Shown here: one piece after another, positions 4,397 through 6,335 of the stretch
How the letters are laid out: every line of letters starts with the position of its first letter
Numbering within the stretch: the stretch's first letter is position 1
NCBI GenBank assembly: GCA_902789835.1
Contig: CADAPN010000110.1
Span: 1-6,335, forward strand
DNA length: 6,335 nucleotides
Reading direction: 5' to 3'
Origin: Oscillospiraceae bacterium
GTDB taxonomy: Bacteria; Bacillota_A; Clostridia; Oscillospirales; Oscillospiraceae
Notes under the pieces: generated by a model
What the model saw: the letters and a program-made list of their open reading frames with translations, nothing else
What the model was told of the DNA's origin: nothing
The model's database searches: none
Position numbers and translations under genes: made by a program

Positions 4397-6335
4397 TTAT
4401 CTTGTAATCAGCTCGCCGTCCTGCACATCCACCGTGATGGTGGAGCCGGCGCTGATGTCGCCGCGGAGAATGGTCCGGGCCACCAGTGTTTCGACACTGC
4501 TCTGCAGCACGCGGCGCAGCGGACGGGCGCCGTAGAGCGGGTCATAGCCGCGGTCGATGATGAGCTGCTTGGCTTCATCCGTGAGAACCAGGTCGAGGTC
4601 GCGATCCTGCAGGCGCTTGCGCAGGGATTCCACCAGCAGGTCGACGATGTTCGTCAGGTTCTCCTTCGTGAGCGGCTTGAAGAGAATGATCTCATCCAGA
4701 CGGTTCAGGAATTCCGGACGGAAGCTGCGGCGCAGCTCTGCCATGACGGCATCCTGGGCCTCCTGTTTGATGCTGCCGTCCTCATTGATCCCGTCGAGCA
4801 GATACGGGCTGCCCAGGTTCGAGGTCAGGATGATGATGGTGTTCTTGAAGTCCACCGTGCGTCCCTGGGAGTCGGTGATGCGGCCGTCGTCGAGGATCTG
4901 GAGCAGGATGTTGAAGACGTCGGGATGCGCCTTTTCAATTTCATCGAAGAGCACGACGCTGTAGGGCTTGCGGCGGACCGCCTCGGTCAGCTGGCCGCCC
5001 TCGTCGTAGCCGACGTATCCGGGAGGCGCCCCGATCAGACGCGAGACGGAGAACTTCTCCATGTACTCGGTCATGTCGATCCGGACGATGTTGCGCTCGT
5101 CGTCAAAGAGGCACTCGGCCAGAGACTTGGCCAGTTCCGTTTTGCCGACGCCCGTGGGACCGAGGAACAGGAACGAGCCGATGGGGCGGTTCGGGTCCGC
5201 GATGCCGGCCCGGGAGCGGAGAATGGCTTCCGTGACCTTCTGCACTGCCTCGTCCTGACCGACCAGGCGCTTGTGCAGGTATTCGTCCAGGTGGAGGATC
5301 TTTTCGCGCTCGCCCTCCATCAGGCGGGCCACCGGGATGCCGGTCCACTTGGCGACGATGCCGGAAATCTCCTCTTCGGTGACCGTGTCGTGAACAAGAG
5401 AGTTCTGGTTCCGCTGCTCGGACAGCGCTTCGGCCTCCTGCAGCTGCTTCTCCAGCGCGGGGAGATCGGAGTACTTCAGGCGTGCGGCCTTTTCATACTC
5501 ATAGTTCAGCTGGGCATTTTCGATGTCGGCGTGCATACGCTCAATCTCGCCCTTCAGCCGTTTGACATCGTCCACGCTGCTCTTCTCCGCCTCCCAGCGG
5601 GATTTCATCTCGTTGAACTGATCCTTGAGGTTGGCGAGCTCTTCCTGAAGCTTTTCCAGACGCTCCTTGCTGAGGTTGTCGTCCTCTTTCTTGAGGGCCA
5701 TTTCCTCGATCTCCATCTGCATGATCTTGCGGCGGATGTCGTCCAGCTCTGCGGGCATGGAGTCGATCTCGGTCCGGATCAGAGCGCAGGCCTCATCCAC
5801 CAGGTCGATGGCCTTGTCGGGGAGGAAACGGTCGGTGATATAGCGGTTGGAGAGAGTCGCGGCGGCAACCAGGGCGTTGTCGTGGATGCGGACGCCGTGA
5901 TAGACCTCATAGCGCTCCTTCAGTCCGCGGAGGATCGAAATGGTGTCCTCAACGGTCGGCTCATCCACCTGCACCGGCTGGAACCGGCGTTCCAGGGCGG
6001 CGTCCTTTTCGATGTACTTGCGGTACTCGTCCAGGGTGGTGGCCCCGATGCAGTGCAGTTCGCCGCGGGCCAGCATCGGCTTGAGAAGGTTTCCGGCATC
6101 CATGCTGCCCTCGGTCTTGCCCGCGCCGACGATGGTATGAAGCTCATCGATGAAGAGGATGATGCCGCCCTCGGATTTGCGGATCTCTTCCAGGACCGCC
6201 TTCAGACGCTCCTCAAACTCGCCGCGGTACTTAGCCCCGGCGATCAGGGCGCCCATGTCCAGGGAGAAGATGCTCTTGTCCTTCAGTCCCTCCGGGACAT
6301 CGCCCTTGACAATCCGCTGGGCGAGGCCTTCGGCG
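4397..6335 (-). CDS. clpB: ClpB protein disaggregase (Hsp100), N-terminal part outside window
   Basis: ClpB is a cytoplasmic hexameric AAA+ ATPase that pulls polypeptides out of aggregates with DnaK. The frame stays open to the right edge, so the Met at 6256 is internal: 26 complete codons precede it, reading [16 protein letters not shown] as in ClpB after the first Walker A. About 645 of the usual 860 residues are visible. Numbering from that Met: pore loop KYRG at 9-12, Walker B1 IILFIDE at 32-38, arginine fingers R90/R91, a long charged coiled-coil middle domain at about 165-285 (this separates ClpB from ClpA and ClpX), Walker A2 GPTGVGKT at 366-373, pore loop GYVG at 413-416, Walker B2 VVLFDE at 434-439, sensor TSN at 478-480, R519 in FLNR, and sensor-2 GARPLRR at 576-582. 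All are intact. The N domain, first Walker A and promoter are off-window, so heat-shock control (CtsR/HrcA) cannot be judged. Confidence 0.97.
   Translation of the reverse strand, partial: AEGLAQRIVKGDVPEGLKDKSIFSLDMGALIAGAKYRGEFEERLKAVLEEIRKSEGGIILFIDELHTIVGAGKTEGSMDAGNLLKPMLARGELHCIGATTLDEYRKYIEKDAALERRFQPVQVDEPTVEDTISILRGLKERYEVYHGVRIHDNALVAAATLSNRYITDRFLPDKAIDLVDEACALIRTEIDSMPAELDDIRRKIMQMEIEEMALKKEDDNLSKERLEKLQEELANLKDQFNEMKSRWEAEKSSVDDVKRLKGEIERMHADIENAQLNYEYEKAARLKYSDLPALEKQLQEAEALSEQRNQNSLVHDTVTEEEISGIVAKWTGIPVARLMEGEREKILHLDEYLHKRLVGQDEAVQKVTEAILRSRAGIADPNRPIGSFLFLGPTGVGKTELAKSLAECLFDDERNIVRIDMTEYMEKFSVSRLIGAPPGYVGYDEGGQLTEAVRRKPYSVVLFDEIEKAHPDVFNILLQILDDGRITDSQGRTVDFKNTIIILTSNLGSPYLLDGINEDGSIKQEAQDAVMAELRRSFRPEFLNRLDEIILFKPLTKENLTNIVDLLVESLRKRLQDRDLDLVLTDEAKQLIIDRGYDPLYGARPLRRVLQSSVETLVARTILRGDISAGSTITVDVQDGELITR

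Noticed and set aside
6254..6256. The ATG at 6256 as a possible clpB start
   Set aside because: The upstream codons continue a conserved ClpB segment ([16 protein letters not shown]), so the Met is internal and the gene runs off the window.

Overview
The window looks like chromosomal DNA from a GC-rich member of the Bacillota, most likely a Clostridia gut-type lineage (Oscillospiraceae/Lachnospiraceae-like). This is inferred from strong AGGAGG-type ribosome sites, sigma-A style TTGACA/TATAAT promoters in AT-rich gaps, an OhrR very like that of Bacillus subtilis, and GC-rich coding regions. No 16S or other phylogenetic marker is present, so the placement is tentative. There is no sign of a phage, transposon, CRISPR array, tRNA or rRNA.

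Layout. (1) 1-721, plus strand: the C-terminal part of a GT4-type glycosyltransferase, cut by the window edge. (2) 773-1948, plus strand: a complete short-form malic enzyme 51 bases downstream with its own ribosome site, possibly co-transcribed with the glycosyltransferase. (3) 1991-2039: a long perfect hairpin between convergent genes. (4) 2090-3028, minus strand: an extended-SDR nucleotide-sugar epimerase/dehydratase or reductase with its own near-consensus promoter (3089-3117). That promoter lies inside the 3' region of the next gene, and a 28-bp inverted repeat overlaps its start point. (5) 3145-3684, minus strand: a cysteine-type glutathione-peroxidase-family protein. (6) 3685-3852: an AT-rich divergent promoter region. 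(7) 3853-4299, plus strand: an OhrR/MarR peroxide-sensing repressor. (8) 4328-4362: a hairpin between convergent genes. (9) 4397-6335, minus strand: ClpB disaggregase, lacking its N-terminal quarter at the window edge.

How the genes fit together. The clearest functional unit is gpx/ohrR: a thiol peroxidase and a thiol-based organic-peroxide sensor transcribed back to back from two facing promoters. This suggests the regulator controls both itself and the peroxidase. ClpB is a separate stress-protection gene that happens to converge on it. The glycosyltransferase and the sugar-nucleotide enzyme suggest the edge of a cell-surface polysaccharide region, with malic enzyme (pyruvate/NAD(P)H supply) between them and no obvious pathway link. 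I see no previously undescribed multi-gene system. The most interesting items are regulatory architecture and active-site deviations in otherwise familiar families.
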